From Stenotrophomonas maltophilia (GTDB taxonomy: Bacteria > Pseudomonadota > Gammaproteobacteria > Xanthomonadales > Xanthomonadaceae), in contig WNDS01000002.1 in NCBI GenBank assembly GCA_009912235.1, positions 62,001 to 126,000 of the forward strand: 64,000 nucleotides of DNA, read 5' to 3'. Shown here in pieces: positions 30,717 through 40,255 of the stretch; the stretch's first letter is position 1, and every line of letters starts with the position of its first letter. The notes below the pieces were generated by a model. It ran no database searches and had not been told where the DNA came from. It saw only the letters and a list, made by a program, of their open reading frames with translations. Both the position numbers and the translations under genes were made by a program.

Positions 30717-31466
30717 ATGAGCCTCTCCCTTGGTACTGCCCTGGTTACCGGCGCTTCGACCGGCATCGGCGCCATCTACGCCGACCGCCTGGCCCAGCGC
30801 GGCTTCGACCTGATCCTCGTTGCACGCAACCGCGACCGTCTGAACGCTCTGGCCGCCGACATCAGCAGCCGTACCGGCCGCGCCGTGGAAGTGCTGGTGG
30901 CCGACCTGGTGGAGCCGGCCGAGCTGGCGGTGGTGGAGGCCAAGCTGCGCGACGACGCCAGCATCCGGCTGCTAGTGAACAACGCCGGCGTCGGCACCCA
31001 CACCCCGCTACTGGACAGCGACGTGGAGCGCATGACCAACCTGATCACGCTCAACGTCACCGCCCCCACCCGCCTGGCCTACGCGGCCGTGCCCGGCTTC
31101 GTGCAGCGCGGCCAGGGCGCGATCATCAACATCGCCTCGGTGGTGACGCTGGCCCCGGAACTGCTGAACGGTGTCTACGGCGGCAGCAAGGCCTTCCTGC
31201 TGGCCTTCAGCCGCTCGCTGAAGCGCGAACTGGCCGGCACCGGTGTGAGCGTGCAGGCGGTGCTGCCGGGTGCCACAGCCACCGATTTCTGGGATATCGG
31301 CGGGCTGCCGGTGAGCAACCTCGACCCGGGCATCGTGATGACCGCCGAGAACCTGGTGGATGCGTCGCTGGTGGGCTTCGACCGTGGCGAGTTCATCACC
31401 GTGCCGTCGCTGCTGGAAGGTGAACTGCTGGAGGCCTATGAAGCGGCGCGCGAAGGGCTGACCTGA
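30717..31466 (+). CDS. Short-chain dehydrogenase/reductase
   Basis: 249-residue classical SDR. It has the cofactor motif TGASTGIG near the N-terminus, NNAGVG after the third strand, Ser in INIASVV, and the catalytic YGGSKAF (Tyr and Lys). The basic residues after the second strand (ARNRDR) suggest NADP(H). The substrate is unknown. Divergent from the GlxA-type regulator with a 111-base gap, which suggests control by it. Confidence 0.92.
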   Translation: MSLSLGTALVTGASTGIGAIYADRLAQRGFDLILVARNRDRLNALAADISSRTGRAVEVLVADLVEPAELAVVEAKLRDDASIRLLVNNAGVGTHTPLLDSDVERMTNLITLNVTAPTRLAYAAVPGFVQRGQGAIINIASVVTLAPELLNGVYGGSKAFLLAFSRSLKRELAGTGVSVQAVLPGATATDFWDIGGLPVSNLDPGIVMTAENLVDASLVGFDRGEFITVPSLLEGELLEAYEAAREGLT

Positions 31467-31539
31467 AAGCTGTCGAGCAGGACGGTCGCGGCGCGTTACG
31501 CGGTGTGAGTTACACGGTGGCCGGCATTGCGCGAAGGGC

Positions 31540-31562
31540 ATCCACGCATGGCGTGGATCTAC
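31540..31562 (-). repeat. Single SMAG/REP element
   Basis: Minus-strand GTAG followed by ATCCACGC CAT GCGTGGAT, identical to the units at 9170-9242. It lies between the convergent SDR and TetR genes. Confidence 0.8.
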
Positions 31563-31620
31563 CAGAGCGGATGCGGTGCCACCGGCGCTGAGGCGCGTAG
31601 CGCAGCGGATGCCGTGCTGT

Positions 31621-32199
31621 TCACACCGGTGCGGCGGCGACGCGCAGCAGCTGTGCGCTGACCCGGTCGAACGGGGCGATGTCCTGCATCGCCCGTGCCA
31701 GCGCCACGCCGCCTTCCACACCGGCAATCAGCAGCGTGGCGCGCTCGCGCGCCTGCGCGGCACTGTGGCCATCGCGCTGCAGTGCCTCGGTCAGCCGTAC
31801 TTCCCAGCGTGCGAACGCCTCGGCGGCGGCATCACGGACCACGCCCGGTCCGCCGTCGCTGGGTTCTTCCACCGCACTGGCCAGCACCGGGCAGCCGGCC
31901 CGCAGCTGCGAGCGCAGCAGGCGCTCGCGCCAGAGCGCCAGGAACTGGCGCAATCCTTCTTCGGCACCGGCCTGCAGCAGACGCTCAAGCAGGGCATCCA
32001 CCTTGTCACCGGCCTCGCGGGTGGCGCGCGCCAGCAGTTCCTGTTTGCCCCCCGGAAAGTGGTGGTACGTCGAACCCAGCGGCGCATCGGCCGCCTTGGT
32101 GACTTCACGGATGCTGGTGGCGTTCACGCCGACGCGCGCCAGCATGCGGGCGGCAGCGGCGACCACGCGTTGCGGGGCGTCGGAGGTGCGCGGGCTCAT
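31621..32199 (-). CDS. TetR-family transcriptional regulator
   Basis: 192 residues with an N-terminal helix-turn-helix (AAARMLARVGVNATSIREVT followed by PLGSTYHHFPGGKQELLARA), the YHHFPGGK block being diagnostic for the family. The C-terminal ligand domain resembles the TetR_C / LmrA-YxaF type (CPVLASAVEEP). Divergent from the thioesterase gene 72 bases away, a plausible target. The frame is open further upstream, but MSPRTSD at 32199 fits the family length. Confidence 0.88.
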   Translation of the reverse strand: MSPRTSDAPQRVVAAAARMLARVGVNATSIREVTKAADAPLGSTYHHFPGGKQELLARATREAGDKVDALLERLLQAGAEEGLRQFLALWRERLLRSQLRAGCPVLASAVEEPSDGGPGVVRDAAAEAFARWEVRLTEALQRDGHSAAQARERATLLIAGVEGGVALARAMQDIAPFDRVSAQLLRVAAAPV

Positions 32200-32271
32200 C
32201 AGGGATCGGTTGCCAGTCAGGGCGCCATGGATTAGCGTACGCCGCTGAGTATAACAGTCGTCATATAACGC

Positions 32272-32814
32272 ATGAATCTCTGGCTCCGCCTGCTCAACTT
32301 GCTGCTGCGCAGCTTTTTCCGCCCCCGCCTGGAGGCGCCGTTCGGTGTGTCGCGACTTCAGTTCCGCGTGCTGCCCAACGATCTGGACAGCAACCTGCAC
32401 ATGACCAACGGGCGCTACTGGACCATCTTCGATCTGGGCCGCCTCGACCTGATCCTGCGCATGGGCTTGGGCAAGGTGGCATGGCGCGAGAAGTGGGCAC
32501 CGATCGTCAGCGCCGGCTCCATCCAGTTCCGCCGCGAGCTGCGTCCGTTCCAGCGCTTTACGCTGGAAACGCGCCTGGCCGGCTGGGTCGGCACGCGCAT
32601 CATGATGGAGCAGCGCGTGCTGCTGGACGGTGAAAAGGTAGCCACCTGCGCGGTGCTGATGACCGGCATCTACGACCGCCGCCACCGCGCGTTCGTCACC
32701 ATGGAGCGCATGATGCAGGCCATCGATGTGCCGATGGTCGAATCACCGCCACTGAGCGCCGTCGCCGAAGCCCTGATCGCCGCCGATGCTGCCCTGAAGC
32801 GCGACAACGACTGA
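32272..32814 (+). CDS. Acyl-CoA thioesterase-like hotdog-fold protein
   Basis: 180 residues with a 4HBT-type hotdog domain: FRVLPNDLDSNLHMTNGRYW contains the usual Asp and the HMTNGRY block, followed by FDLGRLDLI. The basic N-terminal helix (LWLRLLNLLLRSFFRPRL) may attach to membranes. Homologues are annotated as thioesterases; the acyl substrate is unknown. It shares a divergent spacer with the TetR gene. Confidence 0.85.
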   Translation: MNLWLRLLNLLLRSFFRPRLEAPFGVSRLQFRVLPNDLDSNLHMTNGRYWTIFDLGRLDLILRMGLGKVAWREKWAPIVSAGSIQFRRELRPFQRFTLETRLAGWVGTRIMMEQRVLLDGEKVATCAVLMTGIYDRRHRAFVTMERMMQAIDVPMVESPPLSAVAEALIAADAALKRDND

Positions 32815-32843
32815 GGCTGGCACCCCATGCCGCCGGTGCGGCG

Positions 32844-33974
32844 TCAGCTCACCTGCGGCATGTTCTTGGTCACGCAGTGGATGCCACCGCCACCGCCGGC
32901 AATGGCATCGATCTCCACCTGCCCGATGCGCCGGCCGGGGTACAGCTCCTTCAGCAGTTCGCGGCAATAGCCATCGGCGTGCGCATCGCCGAACTGCGGC
33001 GCCACCACCGCGCCATTGATCGGCAGATAGTTGATGTAGCCCCGCGCCAGATCCTCGTTGCCCTCCGCATCCACCTGCGCGCGGCCGGCCAGCGGCGGTG
33101 GCAGCACGTGCACCTGCAGCGGCCGGCCCTCGGCATCGGTGGCCTCACGCAGCAGTTGCAGATGCGCGCGGGTCAGGTCGTAATCGTAAGAATCGCGGTC
33201 GTTGTCCAGGTTGGCCGCCACCACGCCGGGGCGCACGAAGCGCGCGTAGAAATCCACGTGCGCATCGGTGATGTCCTCACCGGCGATGCCCGGCAGCCAG
33301 ATCACCTTGCGCAGGCCGAGGTGATGCTTCAACTCGGCTTCGATGTCCGCGCGCGACCAGCCGGGATTGCGGTTTCGGTTCACCCAGCAGCTTTCGGTCA
33401 GGATGGCCGTGCCGTGCCCGTCCACCTCGATGCCGCCGCCCTCGCCCACCAGGTCGCTTTCCAGCAGCGTCGCGCCGGTCACCTGGGCCAGCCAGGGCGC
33501 CACTGCGCCATCGGCCTGCGCCCGCTGTTTGCCACCCCAGCCGTTAAAGTTGAAATCGACCAGGCCCAGGCCACCGCGCCCATCAACGACGAAACAGCCG
33601 CCGTAATCGCGCACCCAGATATCGTCCAGCGCCACCTCGAGGAACTCGATGTTCTCGCTGCCGCAGCGGTCCTGCGCCTGCCGGCGCTGCGCCGGGCGGC
33701 ACAGCACGCTCACCGGCTGGTAGCGGGCAATGGTGCGCGCCAGGCGTGCCACCGCCAGGTTCACCGCATCGGCCTGTGCGCCCCACACCCGTGGCTGCGC
33801 CGCAAAGGCTAGAAAAACCCGCTCCTGCACCCCATGCTCGCCGGGCATGTACCAGCCGCCCGGCGCCCGGGTGGCTCCAGCATGAGCCGGCAGCCCGGCC
33901 AGGCCCAGGCAGGCCAGCCCACCCAGACCGGCAGCGCCGGCCACGTGGGTCAGGAAATGGCGACGGGTGATCAT
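32844..33974 (-). CDS. Agmatine deiminase / peptidylarginine deiminase family, Tat-exported
   Basis: 376 residues with a twin-arginine signal (TRRHFL, then hydrophobic AAGLGGLACLGLAGLPAHA). It has the guanidino-group-modifying enzyme fold: WVRDYGGCFVV (substrate Asp and Arg), GGGIEVDGHGTAILTE, and the catalytic Cys in GGGGGIHCVTKNMPQ near the C-terminus. It hydrolyses agmatine to N-carbamoylputrescine, or related guanidines, in the periplasm. The signal peptide is unusual for cytoplasmic AguA but known in xanthomonads. Divergent from the LysR gene. Confidence 0.9.
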   Translation of the reverse strand: MITRRHFLTHVAGAAGLGGLACLGLAGLPAHAGATRAPGGWYMPGEHGVQERVFLAFAAQPRVWGAQADAVNLAVARLARTIARYQPVSVLCRPAQRRQAQDRCGSENIEFLEVALDDIWVRDYGGCFVVDGRGGLGLVDFNFNGWGGKQRAQADGAVAPWLAQVTGATLLESDLVGEGGGIEVDGHGTAILTESCWVNRNRNPGWSRADIEAELKHHLGLRKVIWLPGIAGEDITDAHVDFYARFVRPGVVAANLDNDRDSYDYDLTRAHLQLLREATDAEGRPLQVHVLPPPLAGRAQVDAEGNEDLARGYINYLPINGAVVAPQFGDAHADGYCRELLKELYPGRRIGQVEIDAIAGGGGGIHCVTKNMPQVS

Positions 33975-34118
33975 GGAAGTCTCCGGGGAAGGATGAATGA
34001 AGGTGTTCTGATCGGTTCAGCGGGCGCGCGCAGCGCCATGAAGCCCATGCTGCGCTTGCAGGCGCGGCAGGACAAACGATAGATTCAGCGCACAACTGAT
34101 CAGCCCGGCTTATCAATC

Positions 34119-34972
34119 ATGCTCAAGCACTGGCCGCCGCTGGCCACCCTGCGTGGCTTCGAAGCCGCTGCCCGGCTGGGCAGCTTCCATCGCGCCGCCG
34201 AAGAACTGCACCTGAGCCAGTCGGCCATCAGCCAGCAGATCCGTGGGCTGGAGGACTACCTGGAACAGCCGCTGTTTTTCCGCCAGGGCCGCAGCGTCAG
34301 CCTGACCGATGCCGGCCTGGATCTGCTGGCCACCACCCAGACCCTGCTGCGGCAGCTGGCCAGCGGCATCCGCCGGCTGGACCAGTATCGCAAGCCGCAC
34401 CAGCTGATCGTCAGCGCCACCCCTGCCTTCGCCCGCCATTGGCTGGCGCCCCGGCTGGGTGATTTCCGCCGCCAGCACCCGCAGGCCGACCTGTGGCTGC
34501 TGACCAGCGACGACCCGCCGGACATGGCCAGCCAGAGCGTGGATATCGCACTGGGCGATGGCCTGCAGCCGCAGGCGCAATGCCAGCACCGCACGTTGCT
34601 GCGCGACCGGCTGTATCCCGCCTGCCACCCCAGCGTGCTGCAGCAGCCGGTGGCCGAACGCACCACCCTGCACGGCGAGCGCGAAATGGACTGGAGCCAG
34701 TGGCAGGTACAAGGTGGCGCCGACGTGGGCCAGCAACGTGCGGGTCTGAATTTTTCCGAGCCAGGGCAGTTGCTGGATGGCGCCTGCCAGGGGCTGGGTA
34801 TCGCACTGGTGAGCGAACTGCTGGCCGCCGATGCGCGCGCGGCCTGCTGGTGGCGCTGGACGACGGCTTCTTCGCCGGGCCGTGCTGGAGCTGGCTGCTG
34901 CACGATGACAGCGCGCGCGATCCGCTGGTGGTCAGCTTCTGTGCGTGGCTGCTGGCGAAGCTGGACGGATAG
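34119..34972 (+). pseudogene. LysR-family (GcvA-like) regulator, frameshifted near the C-terminus
   Basis: N-terminal helix-turn-helix LRGFEAAARLGSFHRAAEEL followed by SQSAISQQIRGLE and a substrate-binding domain (LIVSATPAFARHWLAPRLGD). At the GC run 34833-34841 the frame shifts by a net one or two bases. Restoring it gives GLLVALDDGFFAGPCWSWLL to AKLDG and a stop at 34972. Unrestored, the protein runs into the REP region with an unrelated 60-residue tail. DNA binding may survive, but effector response probably does not. Divergent from the agmatine deiminase gene, a likely target. Confidence 0.82.
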
Positions 34973-34982
34973 GGTTGCGCGC

Positions 34983-35112
34983 GGGGTGTTGTGGCTGCGA
35001 TGGAGATGGCTGGGGTTGCCGGCCAACGGCCGGCACTACCGTTGAGGTTCGTGTGGGGTGTTGCGGCTGTGATGGAGATGGCCGGGGTTGCCGGCCAGCG
35101 GCCGGCACTACC
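34983..35112. repeat. Two near-identical 58-base repeats with REP cores
   Basis: Units at 34983-35040 and 35055-35112 differ at about four positions. Each begins GGGGTGTTG and ends with a minus-strand GTAGTGCCGGCC palindrome (35017-35039 and 35089-35111), a SMAG-type core. They lie between the LysR and SGNH hydrolase genes. Confidence 0.8.
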
Positions 35113-35879
35113 GGGAGGTGAGTGCGCGGCGGATCGCTGCGTCCGCCAGCGGCACCATCAGCGCGTAGCCCTTCGCCGTCGGATGCACGCCGTCGGCGGC
35201 CAGCGCGGGGTCCAGACCACCGTCGGCGTTGGCCATCGGCGTGTAGTAGTCCAGATACACCAGCCCCTGCTCGCGCGCATAGCGCGCCAGCGCCGCGTTC
35301 AATGCGCGCACCTTGGGCGCGGGTGCGATGCCACGCATCCACGGGTACTCACTGACCGGCAGCACCGAACTCGACACCACGACGATGCCGTGCGCGCGCC
35401 AGATCCACCATGGCGCGCAGGTTGTCTTCGATCATCGCCTGGGTGGCCGGCCCGGTATTGCCGGCGATATCGTTCGTGCCGGCCAGGATCACCACCACCA
35501 CCGGCTTCAGCGCCAGCACATCCTGCGAAAACCGCACGAGCATCTGTGCCGTGGTCTGCCCACCGATGCCGCGGTTGAGGTAGCCCTGGCCGGGGAAGAA
35601 CTGCGCGCTGCCTTCCCTGCCCTAGCCCTGGGTGATCGAATCGCCGAAGAATACCACGCGCGGCTGCGCGGCGCTGGCTGCAGGCAGCGCGGCGTTGGCC
35701 TGGCGGTAGACCTGCAGCTGCGGCCAGTCAGCCAGCCGCTGCTGCATGCCGCGCACCTCGTCCGGCTGCAGGGACGCGACCGGCCGGCTCAGCAGCGGAT
35801 GGCTGGCCACCTGCGCCCACGTACTGGCGCAGCACAGCGCCAGCACGGCCGAGGCAGCGAACCGCGCCGCAGCACTCAC
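35108..35879 (-). pseudogene. SGNH/GDSL hydrolase, nonsense codon and frameshift
   Basis: Secreted esterase-like protein beginning MSAAARFAASAVLALCCAST (signal peptide). Catalytic block I, VVFFGDSITQG, is followed at once by TAG (35622-35624), where a Trp (TGG) is expected before GREGSAQFF. Blocks with GIGGQTTAQML, VVILAGTNDIAGN and the final DGVHPTAKGY (Asp-His pair) follow. A second lesion in the GC run at 35391-35399 shifts the frame between LARA and VVSSSVLPVSEYPW. With both corrected the gene ends at 35108. As it stands only an 85-residue fragment would be made. Its start overlaps the end of the upstream helical-repeat gene. Confidence 0.85.
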
Positions 35880-36295
35880 GACTGCTCCAGCAGGAACTGG
35901 CTGATCTCGCGGCGCAGGTCCAGGTCATCGGTCTGGCGGGCGGCCGCATCGGCGCGCAGCGCAAAGTCGTAGGCCTGTTCGGGCTGGCCAAGATCCACCT
36001 GGCGGCGCGCCAGTTCCAGCAGGATCGAGGCTTCGCCTTCGATCAACCCCAGGTGCTGCGCCTGCTGCAGCGCGCGTTGGTAGTAGCCGATGGCCACGCC
36101 GCTGTCGCTGGTGAAATCGCCCAGCGTTTCCCACAGGAACGGGTGGTCGCGCCCATCCACGGCCAGCGCATCGCAGTACTGGCGCAGTTCCTCGTGCAGC
36201 CGCCACTGGCTGCGGGTAGCGCCCACGGTGGAGGCATTGGCCATCTCCACCGCAACGCCCACCACGTGGTCGTAGACGTCCTTGGGAATTTCCAT
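35876..36295 (-). CDS. Small TPR-like helical protein
   Basis: 139 residues, MEIPKDVYDHVVGVAVEMAN onward. Helical repeats with TPR spacing (FLWETLGDFTSDSGVAIGYY; ALQQAQHLGLIEGEASILLE) point to a protein-interaction role. No specific family was recognised. ATG 36295; the stop overlaps the SGNH hydrolase start, suggesting one transcript. Confidence 0.65.
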   Translation of the reverse strand: MEIPKDVYDHVVGVAVEMANASTVGATRSQWRLHEELRQYCDALAVDGRDHPFLWETLGDFTSDSGVAIGYYQRALQQAQHLGLIEGEASILLELARRQVDLGQPEQAYDFALRADAAARQTDDLDLRREISQFLLEQS

Positions 36296-36404
36296 CGTGC
36301 GCTCCCGGTGCATCTGCGTTGCCTGCAGGCTAGCAGATTCCATCGTGCACACGGCGTGCGTCCACGCTTGCCGGCCGGGGGCTACCCCGGCCGGCGTGAT
36401 GCAC

Positions 36405-38789
36405 TTACTTCGGGCCGTACGACGGCGGCGGCGTGGTGCCCCACTGCGGGTTGTGCGCGCGGCCCAGGCTGAAGTCCAGCGTGCCGCCCTTGTGCACGAA
36501 GCTGGCCGGCAGCCAGCTGTCCTGGCTGTCCTTGCCGTTCACGCGCAGGCCCTGCACATACGGCGCATCCATCGCCGCGCCCTGCGCGGTGATGCGGATG
36601 GTGGCACCGGGGCGGTTGATGGTGGCTTCCGGGAACAGCGGGCTGCCGATCACCAGGTCCGCGCGGCCCGGGTACAGCGGGTACAGGCCCAGCGCCGACC
36701 ACACATACCAGGACGACATCTGGCCCAGGTCATCGTTGCCCGGCATGCCTTCAGGGGTGTTGGTCCAGATCTGCCGCATCGCCTGGCGCACGGTGTCCTG
36801 GGTCTTCCACGGCTGGCCGACGAAGTTGTACAGCCACGGCGCGGCAATGGACGGCTCGTTGTCCAGTTCGGCGTGCAGCGGGCCGGACTTGGTCACCGCC
36901 CATTCGCCGTTTTCCTTGCGGAAGAACGCATCCAGCCGCGCGATGCTGGCCTCGCGCCCGCCCAGCTGGGCGATCAGGCCGGCCGGGTCGAACGGCAGCA
37001 TCCACAAGTACTGCGCGCCACTGCCTTCAACGAACTCGTCTTCCTGGGCCGGGTCGAACGCCGGCCAGCTGCCATCGGCGTTGCGCGGCTGGATGTAGCC
37101 GCCGTGCGCGGTGGCCTGCGGGTTGAACAGGTTGCGCCACCAGCCGGAACGTTTGCGGAACAGCCGGGCACCGGCTGCATCGCCGGCGGCCTGCGCCAGT
37201 TCGGACAGGCCGAAATCGCCCGCGGCCAGTTCCAGCGTATCCGATGCGGTGCCCCAGCCCGGTGCGCCCACCGGCATGTACTTCAGCTTCATCCACTGGT
37301 CCAGGCCCGGGCGCTGGCCCACGCACAGCACCGGGCAGCCGCGACGGCTCAGGTCACGCTCGGTCGGCACCGTCGCCGCCTGCTTCAGCGAGGCATACGC
37401 GCGCTTCAGGTCGAAGCTGCGGCCGCCGAAGGCATGGATGGCGGCCACCGACGGCGGCGACGGATCGCCGTTCATCACCCCGGTGGCACCGTTGAGATGG
37501 GTCCAGCGGTCCCACACGCCGCCGTTCTGCTCGGCCTGGTTGAGCAGCGACTGGGCGAAGTCCGAGCCGACATCCGGCTTGAGCAGCGTGACCAGCTGCA
37601 GTTGCGAACGGTAGACGTCCCAGCCGGAATAGTTGGCGTACTGCGCCTTCTGGCCCTTGGACAGCGCATGCACCTTGCCGTCCATGCCGCGGCAGCGGCC
37701 GTCGCCATCACTGAACAGGTTCGGCGCCAGCAGCGCGTGGTACAGCGCGGTGTAGAACACGGTGCGCTCGTCCTTTTCGCCACCGCCGATGCTCACCTGG
37801 CCCAGCGTGCGGTTCCATTCGGCGCGCGTGGCGGCCTGCACCTGCTGCACGCTTGTACCGGCCGGCGCTTCGCGTGCCAGGTTGGCGCGTGCACCGGCTT
37901 CGTCCACGTAGGAAATGCCGATGCGCGCGGTCACCACCGGGCTGGTCTTGGGGTCGAAGCTGATCCAGCCACCGGCGCCCTTGCCGGCCGGCGGATGGCC
38001 CTGGGTGCCGTAGGTGGTACCGCCGCCGCCTTCCTTCGCACCGGCCTGCACGCTGGCATCGCGCCAGGTGCCACCGACCTGGAACGGCTGGTCGAATTCG
38101 GCAACGAAATGCAGCGTGTAATAGCTTTCGCGGCGGTCCTCGGCCAGATAGCCGCAGAAGTTGCCGCTGGTCACCGTGCCGCGCACCGTGCGCGTGGCCG
38201 GGTCGATGATGATGCTCGAATCGGTGCTTCCCACTTCACTGTCGGACGTGCGGAACAGCAGGTTGGCCGGCTTGTCGGCCGGGAAGCGGAACTCGCCCAC
38301 GGCGGTACGCGCGGTGGCGCCGAGTTGCACCGCCACGCCGTTGTCCAGCGTCACGCTGTAGGCGCCGGGGCTGGCCTTTTCCTTGGCGTGGTCGAGCAGG
38401 CTGGTATAGCGCGTGATGGCGTCCACCGACGACGGCGAGACTTCCACCGGCAGCGTCACCGGCATGATCGGCACGTCACCGCTGGCGCCCGTACAGCCGG
38501 TGCCGTTGACATGGGTCAGGCTGAAACCGCGCACGCCGTTGGAGCGCCATTCGTAGCCACCGGGTGCGGCAATGGGAAAGCGCTTGCCCGGCAGCGCGGT
38601 CATTTCCGGGCTGAAGGCCACCATGCCGAACGGTACGGTCGGCCCCGGGTAGACATTGCCGGCATTGGTGGTGCCGATGAACGGATTGACCTCGGCCGCC
38701 AGGTCCTGCGCCGGCGCGCGGGCCGCCAGCAGCGGCACCGGGGCCAGGGTCAATACAGCGGAAACGACGACCAGCAACGAACGGGACAT
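36405..38789 (-). CDS. GH92-family alpha-1,2-mannosidase
   Basis: 794-residue secreted glycosidase with a signal peptide (MSRSLLVVVSAVLTLAPVPL). GH92 hallmarks are VNPFIGTTNAGNVYPGPTVP and GMVAFSPEMT at the N-terminus, TWRDASVQAGAK-type middle, and the C-terminal catalytic region GMPGNDDLGQMSSWYVWSAL with the conserved Gly-Asn-Asp-Asp and Trp. These calcium-dependent enzymes remove alpha-1,2-linked mannose from glycans; in xanthomonads they act on host N-glycans. No sugar transporter lies next to it. Start at ATG 38789 with GGAG upstream. Intact. Confidence 0.92.
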   Translation of the reverse strand: MSRSLLVVVSAVLTLAPVPLLAARAPAQDLAAEVNPFIGTTNAGNVYPGPTVPFGMVAFSPEMTALPGKRFPIAAPGGYEWRSNGVRGFSLTHVNGTGCTGASGDVPIMPVTLPVEVSPSSVDAITRYTSLLDHAKEKASPGAYSVTLDNGVAVQLGATARTAVGEFRFPADKPANLLFRTSDSEVGSTDSSIIIDPATRTVRGTVTSGNFCGYLAEDRRESYYTLHFVAEFDQPFQVGGTWRDASVQAGAKEGGGGTTYGTQGHPPAGKGAGGWISFDPKTSPVVTARIGISYVDEAGARANLAREAPAGTSVQQVQAATRAEWNRTLGQVSIGGGEKDERTVFYTALYHALLAPNLFSDGDGRCRGMDGKVHALSKGQKAQYANYSGWDVYRSQLQLVTLLKPDVGSDFAQSLLNQAEQNGGVWDRWTHLNGATGVMNGDPSPPSVAAIHAFGGRSFDLKRAYASLKQAATVPTERDLSRRGCPVLCVGQRPGLDQWMKLKYMPVGAPGWGTASDTLELAAGDFGLSELAQAAGDAAGARLFRKRSGWWRNLFNPQATAHGGYIQPRNADGSWPAFDPAQEDEFVEGSGAQYLWMLPFDPAGLIAQLGGREASIARLDAFFRKENGEWAVTKSGPLHAELDNEPSIAAPWLYNFVGQPWKTQDTVRQAMRQIWTNTPEGMPGNDDLGQMSSWYVWSALGLYPLYPGRADLVIGSPLFPEATINRPGATIRITAQGAAMDAPYVQGLRVNGKDSQDSWLPASFVHKGGTLDFSLGRAHNPQWGTTPPPSYGPK

Positions 38790-38924
38790 CGACAACTCCA
38801 GTGGAAGGGAGGCGCACCACGCGCCGCAACCCGCCGAGAGTAGTACGAGTGCGCGTGTGCCGTGACGGCGGTCACGGTTGCCGGACCGCCGTCACGGCCC
38901 TGCACGGCCGTGCCGCGCGTGCGG

Positions 38925-39269
38925 TCAGAGCAGCGCGGGCAGGCGGAACAGCGGCAGGTAGGTGGCGAACATCGCCACCGGCGCCGCCACCACCAGCACG
39001 CCGCTGCCAATCAGCGCGGACAATCGCGCGCGTCCGAGCAGCCACACCCCCGCCACCAGCGGCGGCACCAGCCAGGTGAGCGCATAGGTATTGGCAAACA
39101 GCTGGGTGATCAGCGGCAGCGGTTGGCCTGCATCGGCAAAGCTGGCTGCGAAACGCGGCAAAGCGAAGCGGCCCAAGGCGGTGCACGCCACCGCTGCCAT
39201 GCCACTGCACAGCAGACCCATCAGCAACCAGCCGATGCCCGTGCGTGCAAGCGCCGATGGAAAAATCAT
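38925..39269 (-). CDS. Small integral membrane protein
   Basis: 114 residues with three or four hydrophobic helices (TGIGWLLMGLLCSGMAAVA; LTWLVPPLVAGVWLLGRARL; GSGVLVVAAPVAMFATYLPL). No recognisable family. Likely inner-membrane. Divergent from the next small membrane protein. Confidence 0.6.
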   Translation of the reverse strand: MIFPSALARTGIGWLLMGLLCSGMAAVACTALGRFALPRFAASFADAGQPLPLITQLFANTYALTWLVPPLVAGVWLLGRARLSALIGSGVLVVAAPVAMFATYLPLFRLPALL

Positions 39270-39380
39270 GCTGGCCCTCCCTGCCATTCCAGACCGGCAA
39301 GTGTAGCGCTTCATCGCGCCTGGCTTGAGTGATCCGCCTGCAGTGCAGGACACTGTCCCTTGCACCCCTTGGAAAACCGC

Positions 39381-39674
39381 ATGCTCTACCGTGGCGCCGG
39401 CTTGTTGACCCTGCTTTCCCCCATCGCGGGCATCCTGCTGCTGATGCTGTTGTTTCCGGACCCGGCCGTTGCCCACGGCAATACCTCGCTGCGGCAGGTG
39501 CTGCTGGGGGCCGCGCTGGGCTCGGCAGTGAATGTAGCCCTGGGCCTGTGGCTCAACCGTGGCCCGCGCGGCGCCGACGGCCGCGCGCGGCACCACCTCT
39601 ATTTCATGCCGATGCAGTGGCCTGCACTGGTGCTGCTGGCGGCGTGTCTGGTGCAGGCGGCAGTGAAGCTGTAA
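39381..39674 (+). CDS. Small integral membrane protein
   Basis: 97 residues with three predicted helices (LLTLLSPIAGILLLMLLF; VLLGAALGSAVNVALGLWL; WPALVLLAACLVQAAV). No family recognised. ATG at 39381, seven codons inside a slightly longer open frame, chosen because it begins right before the first helix. Confidence 0.6.
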   Translation: MLYRGAGLLTLLSPIAGILLLMLLFPDPAVAHGNTSLRQVLLGAALGSAVNVALGLWLNRGPRGADGRARHHLYFMPMQWPALVLLAACLVQAAVKL

Positions 39675-39687
39675 GCGCGCAACGCGC

Positions 39688-40074
39688 TCAGTAGGTGCCC
39701 TGCACGAACGGCTGCCCGGCCTGGGTGGTGCCGATGATCATCGCCACCGCGTCCTCATCCTTGCGGAAGCCTGCCGAGCACACCGCATCGCGGCCCTGGC
39801 CGCAGGCGATTTCCGGGAAATCCGGTACCACCGCTTCGTCCGCTTCCGGCGGCGTCACCTGCCAGCCGGCGGCCACCAGCAACCGCTTGGCCTTGGCATA
39901 GGCCATGCCGGGCGCGATGCCCAGCTGGCGCCAGGGCGGTGGCATGGCGGCGCGTGCGGCCACCTCCTGTGCGTGGGTGACCGGCACATAGGTGGCTGGC
40001 ACGGCGGCCAGCAGGGACAACAGCACAACCGTGGTTACCGCATTTATCACACGCCCCGTTTCTGGCAATCGCAC
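39688..40074 (-). CDS. Small exported protein
   Basis: 128 residues with a signal-peptide-like N-terminus (INAVTTVVLLSLLAAVPATY), followed by a soluble part with APGMAYAKAKRLLVAAGWQV and two Cys (EIACGQG, AVCSAGF) that may form a disulphide. Probably periplasmic; no function recognised. A GTG 8 codons in (VINAV) is an alternative start. Confidence 0.6.
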   Translation of the reverse strand: MRLPETGRVINAVTTVVLLSLLAAVPATYVPVTHAQEVAARAAMPPPWRQLGIAPGMAYAKAKRLLVAAGWQVTPPEADEAVVPDFPEIACGQGRDAVCSAGFRKDEDAVAMIIGTTQAGQPFVQGTY

Positions 40075-40183
40075 CCAGCCTACTCCACGAAAACCGCACG
40101 CGTGCGCCGCTGTGACACGCTGTTACCGGCCTGCCACAGATGTTTGCAGCCCGCAGGACACTGTTTACCCACCGTAACGAAAA

Positions 40184-40205
40184 CGGCCGCCCCGAAGGGC
40201 GGCCG
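40184..40205 (-). terminator. Rho-independent terminator of the S9 peptidase gene
   Basis: Perfect 9-bp stem CGGCCGCCC / GGGCGGCCG with loop CGAA. Read leftward it is followed by TTTTCG. It sits 51 bases after the peptidase stop. Confidence 0.85.
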
Positions 40206-40255
40206 CAGTGTCTGCACGTTCCGCACCGGCAGGTACCGGTGCGGCAGCGCGTGGC

